Shown here: in pieces, positions 1 to 7,383 of the stretch
How the letters are laid out: every line of letters starts with the position of its first letter
How positions within the stretch are numbered: the stretch's first letter is position 1
NCBI GenBank assembly: GCA_014238595.1
Contig: JABAAV010000019.1
Location: 1-20,065, forward strand
Source of the DNA: Myxococcales bacterium
GTDB lineage: Bacteria; Myxococcota_A; Polyangia; Haliangiales; J016
Direction of reading: 5' to 3'
Length of the DNA stretch: 20,065 bases
Notes under the pieces: generated by a model
Database searches by the model: none
Told to the model about the DNA's origin: nothing
Seen by the model: the letters and a program-made list of their open reading frames with translations, nothing else
Made by a program: the position numbers and the translations under genes

Positions 1-45
1 CAACAAACCAATTCACTAACGAATCAAACAACGGAGGAGATAACT

Positions 46-1065
46 ATGGCAAATAATACTGTAAAAAAAACGAACTCTCGAAAAACAGATCAACTCATGG
101 TCAACAAAGCGCTTATGTTTGTCCAAAAGCAATTTGGTGAAGAAGCAGTTATGGTCTTAGATGATAATATAAAAACAAACATTGATGTCATTCCAACAGG
201 TTCTTTGGCACTCGATATTGCATTAGGTATTGGAGGTATCCCTAAAGGACGATTTGTTGAAATTTATGGACCAGAATCTTCGGGAAAAACCACATTAACA
301 TTGCACACGATTGCTGAAGCACAATCGCAAGGTCTTGTCTGTGCATTTGTGGATGCTGAACATGCTTTGGATATTACTTATGCCGAAAAGCTTGGTGTTA
401 ATAAAAACGCATTGCTTTTGTCTCAGCCTGATTGTGGAGAACAAGCCCTTGGTATTGTTGAATCGCTTGCCAGCAGTGAAGCGGTGGATCTCATTGTTGT
501 TGATTCTGTGGCAGCCTTAATACCTCGAGCTGAAATTGAAGGTAATATGGGAGATTCTCACATGGGTTTGCAAGCACGATTGATGAGTCAAGCGTTACGA
601 AAATTGACTTCTGTTGTTTCAAGAACCAAGACGGTCGTTATTTTTATCAATCAAATGAGACAAAAGATCGGTGTAATTTTTGGCAATCCTGAAACCACAA
701 CAGGTGGTAATGCTTTAAAATTCTACAGTTCAATACGTCTTGATATTCGAAAACAAAAAGTGATCAAACATGATGAAAAAATCGTAGGTAATCATGTTCG
801 TGTCAAAGTTGTTAAGAACAAAATGGCCCCACCATTTCAAGAAGCTTATTTTTCGATTATGTATGGTCGTGGTATCGATGAAATAGGAAGTCTTTTAGAT
901 GTCGCAGAACATGTTGGTGTGTTGGAACGTAAAGGGGCATGGTATTCATGGGATGGAACTAACTTGGCACAAGGACGAGAAAAATCGATTGATCTATTAA
1001 CGCAGGACAAACAAAAGCAACAAAAACTCAAAGAAACAGTTCTCAAAAAAATTGAGACATCTTAA
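46..1065 (+). CDS. recA: Recombinase RecA
   Basis: ATP-dependent strand-exchange protein of homologous recombination and the SOS response, acting in the cytoplasm on single-stranded DNA. The 339-residue product shows the Walker A P-loop GPESSGKT at residues 75-82, Walker B LIVVD at 149-153, the MGLQARLMSQALRKLT block at 173-188 and the DNA-binding L2 region from INQMRQKIG (201-209) through NPETTTGGNALKFY (214-227), all typical of RecA. The start is supported by a strong GGAGG at 33-37, eight bases before the ATG. The C-terminal tail after about residue 310 is rich in Lys and Gln and ends in KKIETS; it lacks the acidic run seen in E. coli RecA. No recX follows. Only 45 bases of upstream DNA are present, so a LexA operator cannot be judged. 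Identification is secure. Confidence 0.98.
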   Translation: MANNTVKKTNSRKTDQLMVNKALMFVQKQFGEEAVMVLDDNIKTNIDVIPTGSLALDIALGIGGIPKGRFVEIYGPESSGKTTLTLHTIAEAQSQGLVCAFVDAEHALDITYAEKLGVNKNALLLSQPDCGEQALGIVESLASSEAVDLIVVDSVAALIPRAEIEGNMGDSHMGLQARLMSQALRKLTSVVSRTKTVVIFINQMRQKIGVIFGNPETTTGGNALKFYSSIRLDIRKQKVIKHDEKIVGNHVRVKVVKNKMAPPFQEAYFSIMYGRGIDEIGSLLDVAEHVGVLERKGAWYSWDGTNLAQGREKSIDLLTQDKQKQQKLKETVLKKIETS

Positions 1066-1073
1066 TCATCTCA

Positions 1074-1375
1074 TCATGTGGCGGATCTGCCGATTAAATT
1101 TGTATCGATACGGTTTGTTCTCTCGGCGTTCTTGTTGGTATGTGCAATGAACAGAAAATCATATACCTTATCGTCCTGTTTGTTCTCGTAATCTAACCTT
1201 TTTATAGTTTTACAAAGTATTTCCTAACATGTCTCAAATCAGACGGAGATATATCTTGGCGTGAGGTTGTCACTGGGTCAACGATAATAAGTGTTGGTTT
1301 CATCTCTTTGATGCTTGCCTGTAACCCATTTGTAAATCCTTTGCGTAAGTCGTATTTATTTATGAACAAAAGAAC
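1074..1375 (-). pseudogene. Frameshifted relic of a RepA-like (AAA_25-type) RecA-fold ATPase
   Basis: Read on the minus strand, 1375-1202 is an open stretch of 57 codons with no ATG at its upstream end. It contains IKEMKPTLIIVDPVTTSR, which looks like a Walker B strand (LIIVD), followed by ISPSDLRHVRKYF. After its stop the apparent homology continues in another frame as KKVRLREQTGR, and then in a third as YDFLFIAHTNKNAERTNR and DTNLIGRSA, ending at a TGA at 1074-1076. The order Walker B aspartate, a helix with paired basic residues, an E-x-T-G turn, a strand ending in H-T-N-K and then a G-x-S-A motif matches the second half of RepA/AAA_25 ATPases, which are common on plasmids and prophages. 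At least two frame changes are needed, and no Walker A half is recognisable upstream. The reading comes from motif memory, not a search. The alternative is chance coding in AT-rich DNA. Confidence 0.5.
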
Positions 1376-1730
1376 TCATTGATCGAGTAGCTCTTTTTGT
1401 ACGTTTATCTTTATTATTGAGCTCATTTAGGTTTTATTGTGTGTGTTGTTGGGTATTAGGTTTGGTGAATTGGTGATTTTTCCTTTATGGTTTTGGTAAA
1501 AAACTGGTGTCATTTTTAGTACTTGATCGTCTTTGGGTTCCCTGTGTTTTTTTGTGGTTGTAGTCTGTGTTTGACAGTTTCCCTGAAATTTTACATTCAA
1601 TGTTGAATATAAAATGAGATGTTTATTTGTACGAACAATTGATGAGATTGCTCTAAGAGGGTTGATTGTTGTCTCATTCTGACCGATTGACACAGAATGT
1701 TCAGGTGCAAGGTGCGTGATGTTGTATTAT
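1376..1730. other. Non-coding AT-rich stretch, no gene recognised
   Basis: This is most of the long gap between recA and the molybdenum enzyme gene. The only open frame is a minus-strand stretch of 88 codons (1427-1693) starting with GTG. It is dominated by Thr, Asn, Lys and Gln, has no recognisable motif and no Shine-Dalgarno. I found no Walker A or other upstream half of the relic at 1074-1375 in any minus-strand frame. No convincing terminator or RNA gene was seen. It may be further-decayed remnant DNA. Confidence 0.5.
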
Positions 1731-1732
1731 GT

Positions 1733-1761
1733 TTAACTGTTAATAAAAAATCGACTACAAT
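1733..1761 (+). promoter_or_regulatory. Candidate sigma70-type promoter for the Mo-enzyme operon
   Basis: TTAACT (1733-1738) is followed after 17 bases by TACAAT (1756-1761). These match 4 of 6 and 5 of 6 consensus bases with ideal spacing. Transcription would start near 1768, about 35 bases before the ATG at 1803. Assigned by eye only, in AT-rich DNA where such matches occur by chance. Confidence 0.35.
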
Positions 1762-1802
1762 CAACGTTCCATATTTGAAGTGCCCATACGATACAAAACA
1801 TT

Positions 1803-2543
1803 ATGAATGATTCATCCCAAAACCCCACAAACAACTTTGCAGAACGCATTGGCCAACATCATCTTGCTCGTCGTGAATTTGTTAAACATGCGATAGTAGG
1901 TACGGCTGTGTGTGTTGTTGGTGGAGGTCTTTATGTTTTTGCCGATGACAAATATACTGAGGCTGCAAAAGGGTTACTTCGTCCTGATGGAAAACCACGA
2001 TTACCGCCTGATCAACGTGTGTTGCGAAAATTACGTCCTATGGGTGGAACGCGTGGTAATGCTAATCTTAAAACATTCCAGCTGCGTGTTCATGGCGAAG
2101 TTAAAAAACCATTCACACTCAATTATAAACAATTGCTTGCGATGCCACAGGTTGAACGGGCAAGCGATGTTCATTGTGTTACGGGATGGTCTGTTTTAGA
2201 TGCAGTCTGGAAAGGTGTGACCGTTGCTGCTTTGGCAGAAAAAGCACAAATTCTGCCTTCAGCACGACATGTCATTATTGAAGGCGCACATGGCTATACC
2301 GCCAATATTCCTCTTGCAGATGCCCTCAAGCCCAATGTGATGGTTTCCTATAGACTTGATGGTAAACCCTTGGCACGTCGGCATGGTGCCCCTGTGCGTG
2401 CTGTTGTTCCTGATTTATATTTTTGGAAAAGTACAAAATGGCTGACAGGTATCCGTTTTGTCACACGAGATAAGCCTGGGTTTTGGGAAGTGCGTGGCTA
2501 TCACAATCATGCTGATCCTTGGCTTGAGGAGCGGTATGGTTAA
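1803..2543 (+). CDS. Tat-exported molybdopterin-dependent oxidoreductase (sulfite-oxidase fold)
   Basis: Periplasmic oxidoreductase of the sulfite oxidase/YedY/YuiH superfamily, binding a molybdenum-pterin cofactor. The 246-residue product has a twin-arginine signal: ARREFVK at residues 22-28, then a hydrophobic stretch at about 29-46 (AIVGTAVCVVGGGLYVFA). Residues 90-245 form the oxidoreductase domain, with the likely Mo-ligating cysteine C125 in DVHCVTGWS, then the HGYTANIPL, RHGAPVR and LYFWKSTKW blocks, and the closing GYHNHADPWLEERYG typical of the family. It has no haem or Ig-like dimerisation domain, so it is a minimal member. There is no clear Shine-Dalgarno before the ATG. The gene overlaps the next by one base (TAATG), indicating translational coupling to a PepSY membrane protein, an arrangement resembling MsrPQ-type pairs. 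Substrate cannot be told: sulfite, sulfoxide and others are all possible. Confidence 0.9.
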   Translation: MNDSSQNPTNNFAERIGQHHLARREFVKHAIVGTAVCVVGGGLYVFADDKYTEAAKGLLRPDGKPRLPPDQRVLRKLRPMGGTRGNANLKTFQLRVHGEVKKPFTLNYKQLLAMPQVERASDVHCVTGWSVLDAVWKGVTVAALAEKAQILPSARHVIIEGAHGYTANIPLADALKPNVMVSYRLDGKPLARRHGAPVRAVVPDLYFWKSTKWLTGIRFVTRDKPGFWEVRGYHNHADPWLEERYG

Positions 2544-3124
2544 TGGTGAAATCTAAAAAACGCTCAAAATCATGGCGTCTTATAATACGCAGCTTACATC
2601 GTGATATTGGTTATCTCGCAGTTGGATTAACCATTATCTATGCGTTATCTGGTATTGCGATTAACCATATTGATGATTGGAATGCGAATTTTGTCGTGTA
2701 TGAAGCCACACACACGTTGGATGTTTCCATGGAATCTACTGATGAACAGATTATTGCACAACTCCAGCAAAAATTTGAAATAACAGAAACGCCTAAGGAT
2801 AGTTATCGAGCCTCTCCTGAGCAGTTCGATGTTGAGTTTAATGAGCGTATTTTTCGCGTCGCACTCAATGAAGGCATGATCTATGAAGAAAGTGAATCAC
2901 CACGCTTTTTCTTTCGTGTAGCCAATTGGTTGCATTATAACCGTGGGAAGGCCGCATGGACATATATTGCCGATGGATATGCGATTTTTTTGTTGTTTCT
3001 CGCAACTTCAGGCTTGGTCATGATCAAGGGTAAAAAGGGAGTATGGGGTCGTGGAATCTGGTTTGTGCTTTTAGGTATTGCGGTGCCTATTCTGTATGTT
3101 CAGTTTTCTGGTGGTCCTTCCTAA
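2543..3124 (+). CDS. PepSY-type membrane protein, partner of the Mo enzyme
   Basis: Inner-membrane protein of 193 residues that probably shuttles electrons between the quinone pool and the molybdenum enzyme encoded just upstream (inference from gene pairing). Three hydrophobic segments are visible at about 22-41, 143-160 and 171-188. The first is preceded by SLHRDIGY (His19) and followed by INHIDDW (His42); WLHYNRG (His131) precedes the second. These histidines are candidate haem b ligands, as in PepSY-associated and MsrQ-like helices. Residues 50-120 form a polar periplasmic part with a PepSY-like segment (FNERIFRVALNEGMIYEE). The start codon overlaps the previous stop by one base. A gap of 84 bases separates it from the cytochrome gene. 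Family assignment is good; haem binding is inferred. Confidence 0.75.
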   Translation: MVKSKKRSKSWRLIIRSLHRDIGYLAVGLTIIYALSGIAINHIDDWNANFVVYEATHTLDVSMESTDEQIIAQLQQKFEITETPKDSYRASPEQFDVEFNERIFRVALNEGMIYEESESPRFFFRVANWLHYNRGKAAWTYIADGYAIFLLFLATSGLVMIKGKKGVWGRGIWFVLLGIAVPILYVQFSGGPS

Positions 3125-3155
3125 AAACTACATTAAACAAACCATCACTTGAAGG

Positions 3156-3184
3156 TTGACCATTGAGGCTCTCTTATGTAGAAA
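3156..3184 (+). promoter_or_regulatory. Weak candidate promoter for the multihaem cytochrome gene
   Basis: TTGACC (3156-3161) and TAGAAA (3179-3184) are separated by 17 bases in the 84-base gap upstream of the cytochrome start. The -35 matches 5 of 6 and the -10 only 4 of 6. It could give the cytochrome its own transcript. Low certainty. Confidence 0.25.
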
Positions 3185-3208
3185 TCTTGTCTTTGGACGC
3201 CCTTGGTT

Positions 3209-6200
3209 ATGTCGAAACGTAAGATTGACGAACAGATTTCATACAACAAACTGTTCGTAGTAGTTGCTAGCTTGTTTGCTTTGTCTGCTGTCTGGGCTGT
3301 TTACGATGAAGTTGTCGTTCGCCGCGAATGGAAACAGGTTCAAGAAGAGTTTTTTGCGATTGAAACTGATTTGTCGCGAATAGAAAAAGAACAACAAGAA
3401 GCATTGCTTTCTGTTTCGCAATGCGCGTCAACATGTTCAACCCTTAAGCTTAACGATTGCAAAACTATTTGCAACAAAGCATCAGAACTTGCAGCACTTA
3501 GACAGACTCAGAAACAATTACAAACAACAATAGAAAGCAATGCCGATCAAATTGCTGAATTAGAAGAGGTCCTTGCAGTAGTCAAAGAGGATGAGCAAAA
3601 CAAAACCCAAGCATTGACATTTAGCAATGCTGAATGGTCGGGACAGAATTATCTGTTACGCCTTGCTAAGCATGCTTACTTGGAAAATCCAGAAGATTTA
3701 TCTCTTAAAGAGACTTTCGACAGAGAGAAATCGCAATGGAATGATCAAAAAGCACAAGTTGAACGAGAAGATATTGCTGTCAAAGATATAGTACAAAAAC
3801 GAAAAAAAATAGAAAACCACATTGAGCAACTTCGTTTAACCAAACAAATACAACCGATCGTTAAACGGATAGAAATCTTAACGCAAACACTCCAGACAGC
3901 AACGCACAATTATACAAAAACTGCGCGAAAGCAAACAGGTTTATTCGGAGCCAAGACATCGATTACACAGTATAATCTTCCCAAACTAGACAAAGCAGAT
4001 CGTTGTACAACATGTCATCTTGGTGTGACGCGTGGTGGTTTTGAGGCAGTAGCAAAAAAAGAATTTCAATCACATCCCTTGCGTCGTGTCTTGCTAGGTA
4101 CACATGAGCCAGAAAAATTTGGTTGTACGTCATGTCATGATGGGCAAGGTCGTGCAACGACTAAGTTTTTCGCTCATGCACCAGGGCCAGATGAAGACAG
4201 TCATGCTTTTCACAAGCATTACTGGGAATTTCCACTCCTCTCAGGTCCACTTGGTGGTGATGGTACCGAATATATGGAAAGCAAATGCCGTACATGTCAT
4301 GGCGACAACATTATGTTTCAATCAACGGTGGCTTGTGAAACTGATTTAGAGTGTCAACCTCTTCAGGCTTCGAATAAAAAAGTTCATTGTGCCAACCCAC
4401 GTTTAGTTGGTTTGGAAAAAGCACAATATTCGTTTGATACATTACCAGGAACTTCTTCTGATAAAATTGATGCTATTAATGCCGCCAAATCTAACAATAA
4501 ACTTTGCGTTGATCGACGGAAACGACCTTTGACAACATCACTTGCCCCCCATTACACCCAAGGTGCTAAAATTGTTGAAGAACTAGGTTGCTTCGGATGT
4601 CACCCAATTAAAGGCTTTGAAAATATACCTAAAGTTGGTTCTGATTTAAGACGTGTGGGGCATAAACTTTCTCCAGAGTGGATGATGAGTTGGATCCAGA
4701 ATCCTAAAAAACACAACCCTGAGACAAGAATGCCAAAATTTTGGCCAGAAATAGATGACCCTGATGTTTATGCACATAAACCTGATGTTGCGGCCATCAC
4801 AACAATGCGCCACACCGAATCATTAGCAATGACATCTTTTTTACTGCATATGTCAGGTCCAGAAAAAACCTGCATGAATGGAAGTTGTCATGATGGTGCT
4901 TCCAAACAAGGGAAAATCAATCCCATTCGTTACGATTACACAATCGAAGCAATGCCATCTTCTCGAAAAGGAAACATATCTAAAGGCAAAGAGGCTTTAG
5001 CGACTTTGGGATGTGCTGGATGCCATGATCTTCCCGACAATGCGGCGATGACACCTAAGCGCGTTAATCGTGGATCCCATTTTTCATATGGTTCCCGTTT
5101 GGATGAACTTGGAAGCAAAACAAACAAAGCATGGCTTTACTCTTGGTTACGAAATCCAAGACAATATGCACCACATACAAACATGCCGAACATGCGTCTA
5201 TCACAACAAGAAGCGTTGGACATTGTGGCCTATTTGTCATCATTGAAAACCAACGTCGTGTTGCCTACGATTTCAGAATCAGATCTGAACAATATCGAGC
5301 ATTATATTGAAGGCAATACCTTGGTTAAAAAATATGGTTGTTATGGATGTCATGAGATTGAAAGTTATCAAAATGAGCCTGGTATTGGGGCTGATCTTTC
5401 AAGCTTTGGTGTCAAATTAGCGGATCGACTTGATTTTGGTGATTACATCACCGATCACTCGTTACAAACATGGAATAGGTTTACTGCCAATAAATTACGC
5501 CATCCACGAGTCTATTCCTATAAAGGACAATCTCCTGTGGAAACGGTAATGCCTGAGTTTGGTCTTAATCAAGAAGAGATTGTTTCTGTGATGACATTTC
5601 TAAAAAGTCTTCGAGGTGATGCTGATGAAAAACAACGCAAAGCCCTTGCGGTCACTGAGAATCCTTTGCTCAACGAAGGTCGACGACTGTTACGTACGTA
5701 TAATTGTTATGGCTGTCATACCGTTGATGGATTTCAGGGTGAGCTTGCAACATTGCCTTCGATGTCGGGATCTAATTCTATATACGGACCGCCTCCGTTG
5801 ACATTACAAGGATTAAAAACAAAACCGACATGGTTGTTTGATTTCTTAAAAGAACCATCCCGACTTCGTCCTTTACCTCAGGTGCGGATGCCAACATTTG
5901 ATTTTACTGATCAAGAAGCTACGGCTTTGGTCGCGATGTTCTCAGCTATTGATGGTGTGACGTATCCTTTTGTCCATATGAAAAAAGAGGTTGATGAAGA
6001 AGATGACAAGTTACATGCTGATATGGCGGTTGGTCTTGAATTATTCCGTGCTTCGGGCTGTCAACAATGTCACGCAGTTGGTGTCTTGGATTCAAGCTCA
6101 TACAATGCTTCAGTTAAAGCTCCGAGCTTTACGATAATACAGCGTTTTCGACAAAAATGGCTCGAATTGTGGCTTGCAGATCCTGGTGCGATGCAAAAAA

Positions 6201-6394
6201 ATACCGCGATGCCTGCTTTTTGGCTGGCAGGTAACATGATGCAACAATTTTGGAAAACCAATGCAACATTCCGTGAACGGTTAAAGCATATAGATTCCAA
6301 ACTTATTGAACATTACATTGAAAATCCACAGATGCAAATCCAAGCGATATCTAACTTTTTATTCCGTCAAGGTCTAACGGATATCGGCCGCTAA
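3209..6394 (+). CDS. Membrane-anchored multihaem cytochrome c with coiled coil and five His/Met modules
   Basis: Periplasmic electron carrier, 1061 residues from the ATG (a TTG two codons upstream, at 3203, is also possible). One membrane anchor lies at about 15-32. A long predicted coiled coil runs from about 35 to 235 and carries a twin CX3C motif (C72-C76, C84-C88). Eight CXXCH haem sites start at C266, C306, C360, C461, C602, C711, C833 and C951; a CX4CH site (C555-H561) may bind a ninth haem. The last five CXXCH sites each precede a W-x-x-x-W/F-L-x-x-P segment and an MP dipeptide with the probable axial Met (M508, M659, M781, M894, M1001), so they form five class I-like domains. The first three haems and the CX4CH site lack such a partner and may be bis-His. 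Other cysteines (C376, C382, C394, C433) are unexplained. It lies between a Mo enzyme/PepSY pair and a cupredoxin lipoprotein. I do not recognise the overall architecture as a named protein. Confidence 0.93.
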   Translation: MSKRKIDEQISYNKLFVVVASLFALSAVWAVYDEVVVRREWKQVQEEFFAIETDLSRIEKEQQEALLSVSQCASTCSTLKLNDCKTICNKASELAALRQTQKQLQTTIESNADQIAELEEVLAVVKEDEQNKTQALTFSNAEWSGQNYLLRLAKHAYLENPEDLSLKETFDREKSQWNDQKAQVEREDIAVKDIVQKRKKIENHIEQLRLTKQIQPIVKRIEILTQTLQTATHNYTKTARKQTGLFGAKTSITQYNLPKLDKADRCTTCHLGVTRGGFEAVAKKEFQSHPLRRVLLGTHEPEKFGCTSCHDGQGRATTKFFAHAPGPDEDSHAFHKHYWEFPLLSGPLGGDGTEYMESKCRTCHGDNIMFQSTVACETDLECQPLQASNKKVHCANPRLVGLEKAQYSFDTLPGTSSDKIDAINAAKSNNKLCVDRRKRPLTTSLAPHYTQGAKIVEELGCFGCHPIKGFENIPKVGSDLRRVGHKLSPEWMMSWIQNPKKHNPETRMPKFWPEIDDPDVYAHKPDVAAITTMRHTESLAMTSFLLHMSGPEKTCMNGSCHDGASKQGKINPIRYDYTIEAMPSSRKGNISKGKEALATLGCAGCHDLPDNAAMTPKRVNRGSHFSYGSRLDELGSKTNKAWLYSWLRNPRQYAPHTNMPNMRLSQQEALDIVAYLSSLKTNVVLPTISESDLNNIEHYIEGNTLVKKYGCYGCHEIESYQNEPGIGADLSSFGVKLADRLDFGDYITDHSLQTWNRFTANKLRHPRVYSYKGQSPVETVMPEFGLNQEEIVSVMTFLKSLRGDADEKQRKALAVTENPLLNEGRRLLRTYNCYGCHTVDGFQGELATLPSMSGSNSIYGPPPLTLQGLKTKPTWLFDFLKEPSRLRPLPQVRMPTFDFTDQEATALVAMFSAIDGVTYPFVHMKKEVDEEDDKLHADMAVGLELFRASGCQQCHAVGVLDSSSYNASVKAPSFTIIQRFRQKWLELWLADPGAMQKNTAMPAFWLAGNMMQQFWKTNATFRERLKHIDSKLIEHYIENPQMQIQAISNFLFRQGLTDIGR

Positions 6395-6422
6395 GCGTAT
6401 CCGTAATTTTCGACAAAAACGA

Positions 6423-6450
6423 CTATCATACGAAGTCCTTATTATGATAG
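6423..6450. repeat. 8-bp inverted repeat between the cytochrome and cupredoxin genes
   Basis: CTATCATA (6423-6430) and TATGATAG (6443-6450) are perfect inverted copies with a 12-base loop, 28 bases after the cytochrome stop. No run of T follows, so it is not a classic intrinsic terminator. It could stabilise the mRNA 3' end or bind a regulator. The match is directly visible; function is unknown. Confidence 0.5.
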
Positions 6451-6500
6451 ATATGCTTGATTCGTAGATTAATCTTTAGACATTTAATAAGGAGTTCATA

Positions 6501-7319
6501 ATGTATTATCAAAAAAATTCGTGGATTGTGGCTGTTATGGTTCTATGTATTGTGGCTTGTGGTGGTGATGACAAGAAAAAACCAACATCGATGAAGACTA
6601 AAAAAGAGCCGGCGATGGTTCAAAAAACGATGAATATTAAAAAAGATGTCATGCCGATGACTCCTACCGGTAATATGGGAACTGTGATGGCAACGGTGAT
6701 GTTTAAAGGAAAAATTCCAAAACGTTCTATGCTCAACCGTAAATCAGATCCAGCATGTGCGAAAAAATCGATGAAGGATGAAACGGTTATTGTCAATTCA
6801 AACAACACGTTGAAAGATGTTTTGATTCGTATCAAACCAGGTACGGTCAAAGGTCCTGTTGATATGAACAAAGAGGTCAAAATTGCCCAACACGATTGTA
6901 TGTATCGACCACGTATTCAAGGTGCAGTTGATGGCCAGAAAGTTTCGATTTCGAATGACGATCTGACAACGCACAATGTTCATGTCTATGATATGCGCAA
7001 GGGTGAAGGTGAAGAATCTTTGTATAATTTAGCACAACCCAGAGGCGCCGCTGAAATAAAAAAAGAGATCGAAGGCTATGAGGTTATGAAATTAAAATGT
7101 GATGTTCATCCATGGATGACAGGTTATGTTGTTGTTTCTGATCATCCATTTTTTGCTGTCACTGACAACAAGGGTATGGTTCATCTCAAGAATGTGCCTG
7201 TAGGAACCTATACATTAGAAGCATGGCATGGTCTTTATGGTATGCAAACTGCACAAGTTACCATTGCCAAAGATAGTGCGGCTAAGGCTACATTCATTTT
7301 CTCCGGAAAAGGCGCGTAA
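6501..7319 (+). CDS. Cupredoxin-domain lipoprotein (type 1 copper, plastocyanin-like)
   Basis: Probable blue-copper electron carrier anchored to the outer face of a membrane, 272 residues. A lipobox IVAC ends at Cys20 after a hydrophobic signal, followed by GGDD, so the mature protein starts at C20; Gly at +2 would favour the outer membrane under the E. coli rule. Residues 21-58 are a Lys/Met-rich linker. The cupredoxin part at about 60-215 carries a copper set of His158 (TTHNVH), Cys200, His203 and Met206 (KCDVHPWM). The tail, about 216-270 (FFAVTDNKG, VPVGTYTLEAWHG), resembles the small beta-sandwich of carboxypeptidase-regulatory-like domains. Translation is supported by AAGGAG (6489-6494), six bases before the ATG. 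Its position after the multihaem cytochrome suggests it exchanges electrons with it (inference). A strong terminator follows 14 bases after the stop. Confidence 0.85.
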   Translation: MYYQKNSWIVAVMVLCIVACGGDDKKKPTSMKTKKEPAMVQKTMNIKKDVMPMTPTGNMGTVMATVMFKGKIPKRSMLNRKSDPACAKKSMKDETVIVNSNNTLKDVLIRIKPGTVKGPVDMNKEVKIAQHDCMYRPRIQGAVDGQKVSISNDDLTTHNVHVYDMRKGEGEESLYNLAQPRGAAEIKKEIEGYEVMKLKCDVHPWMTGYVVVSDHPFFAVTDNKGMVHLKNVPVGTYTLEAWHGLYGMQTAQVTIAKDSAAKATFIFSGKGA

Positions 7320-7333
7320 CAAATTACAATCGA

Positions 7334-7374
7334 TGTGTCATGCGTATCTATGACACGCATGACACATTTTTTTT
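7334..7374 (+). terminator. Intrinsic terminator directly ahead of ctaA
   Basis: A perfect 12-base stem, TGTGTCATGCGT (7334-7345) with ACGCATGACACA (7355-7366), has a 9-base loop and is followed by eight T (7367-7374). It ends the cupredoxin transcript. The T run stops one base before AAGG (7375-7378), the likely ribosome binding site of ctaA, whose ATG is at 7384. The loop-side ATGACA (7350-7355) can also pair with the left-arm TGTCAT (7336-7341), giving a shorter competing hairpin. Confidence 0.88.
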
Positions 7375-7383
7375 AAGGCCGCA

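Noticed and set aside
1..45. LexA box search upstream of recA
   Set aside because: Only 45 bases are available and no inverted GTTC/GAAC-type repeat is seen. The promoter is probably off-window.
1368..1395. Imperfect hairpin AAAAGAACTC / GAGTAGCTCTTTT resembling a terminator
   Set aside because: The stem is only 4 + 6 pairs with a 3-base bulge, and it lies 300 bases from the recA stop at the edge of the ATPase relic. Not convincing.
1427..1693. Minus-strand open frame of 88 codons in the long gap
   Set aside because: GTG start, no Shine-Dalgarno, low-complexity Thr/Asn/Lys-rich product with no motif. It looks like chance opening in AT-rich DNA.
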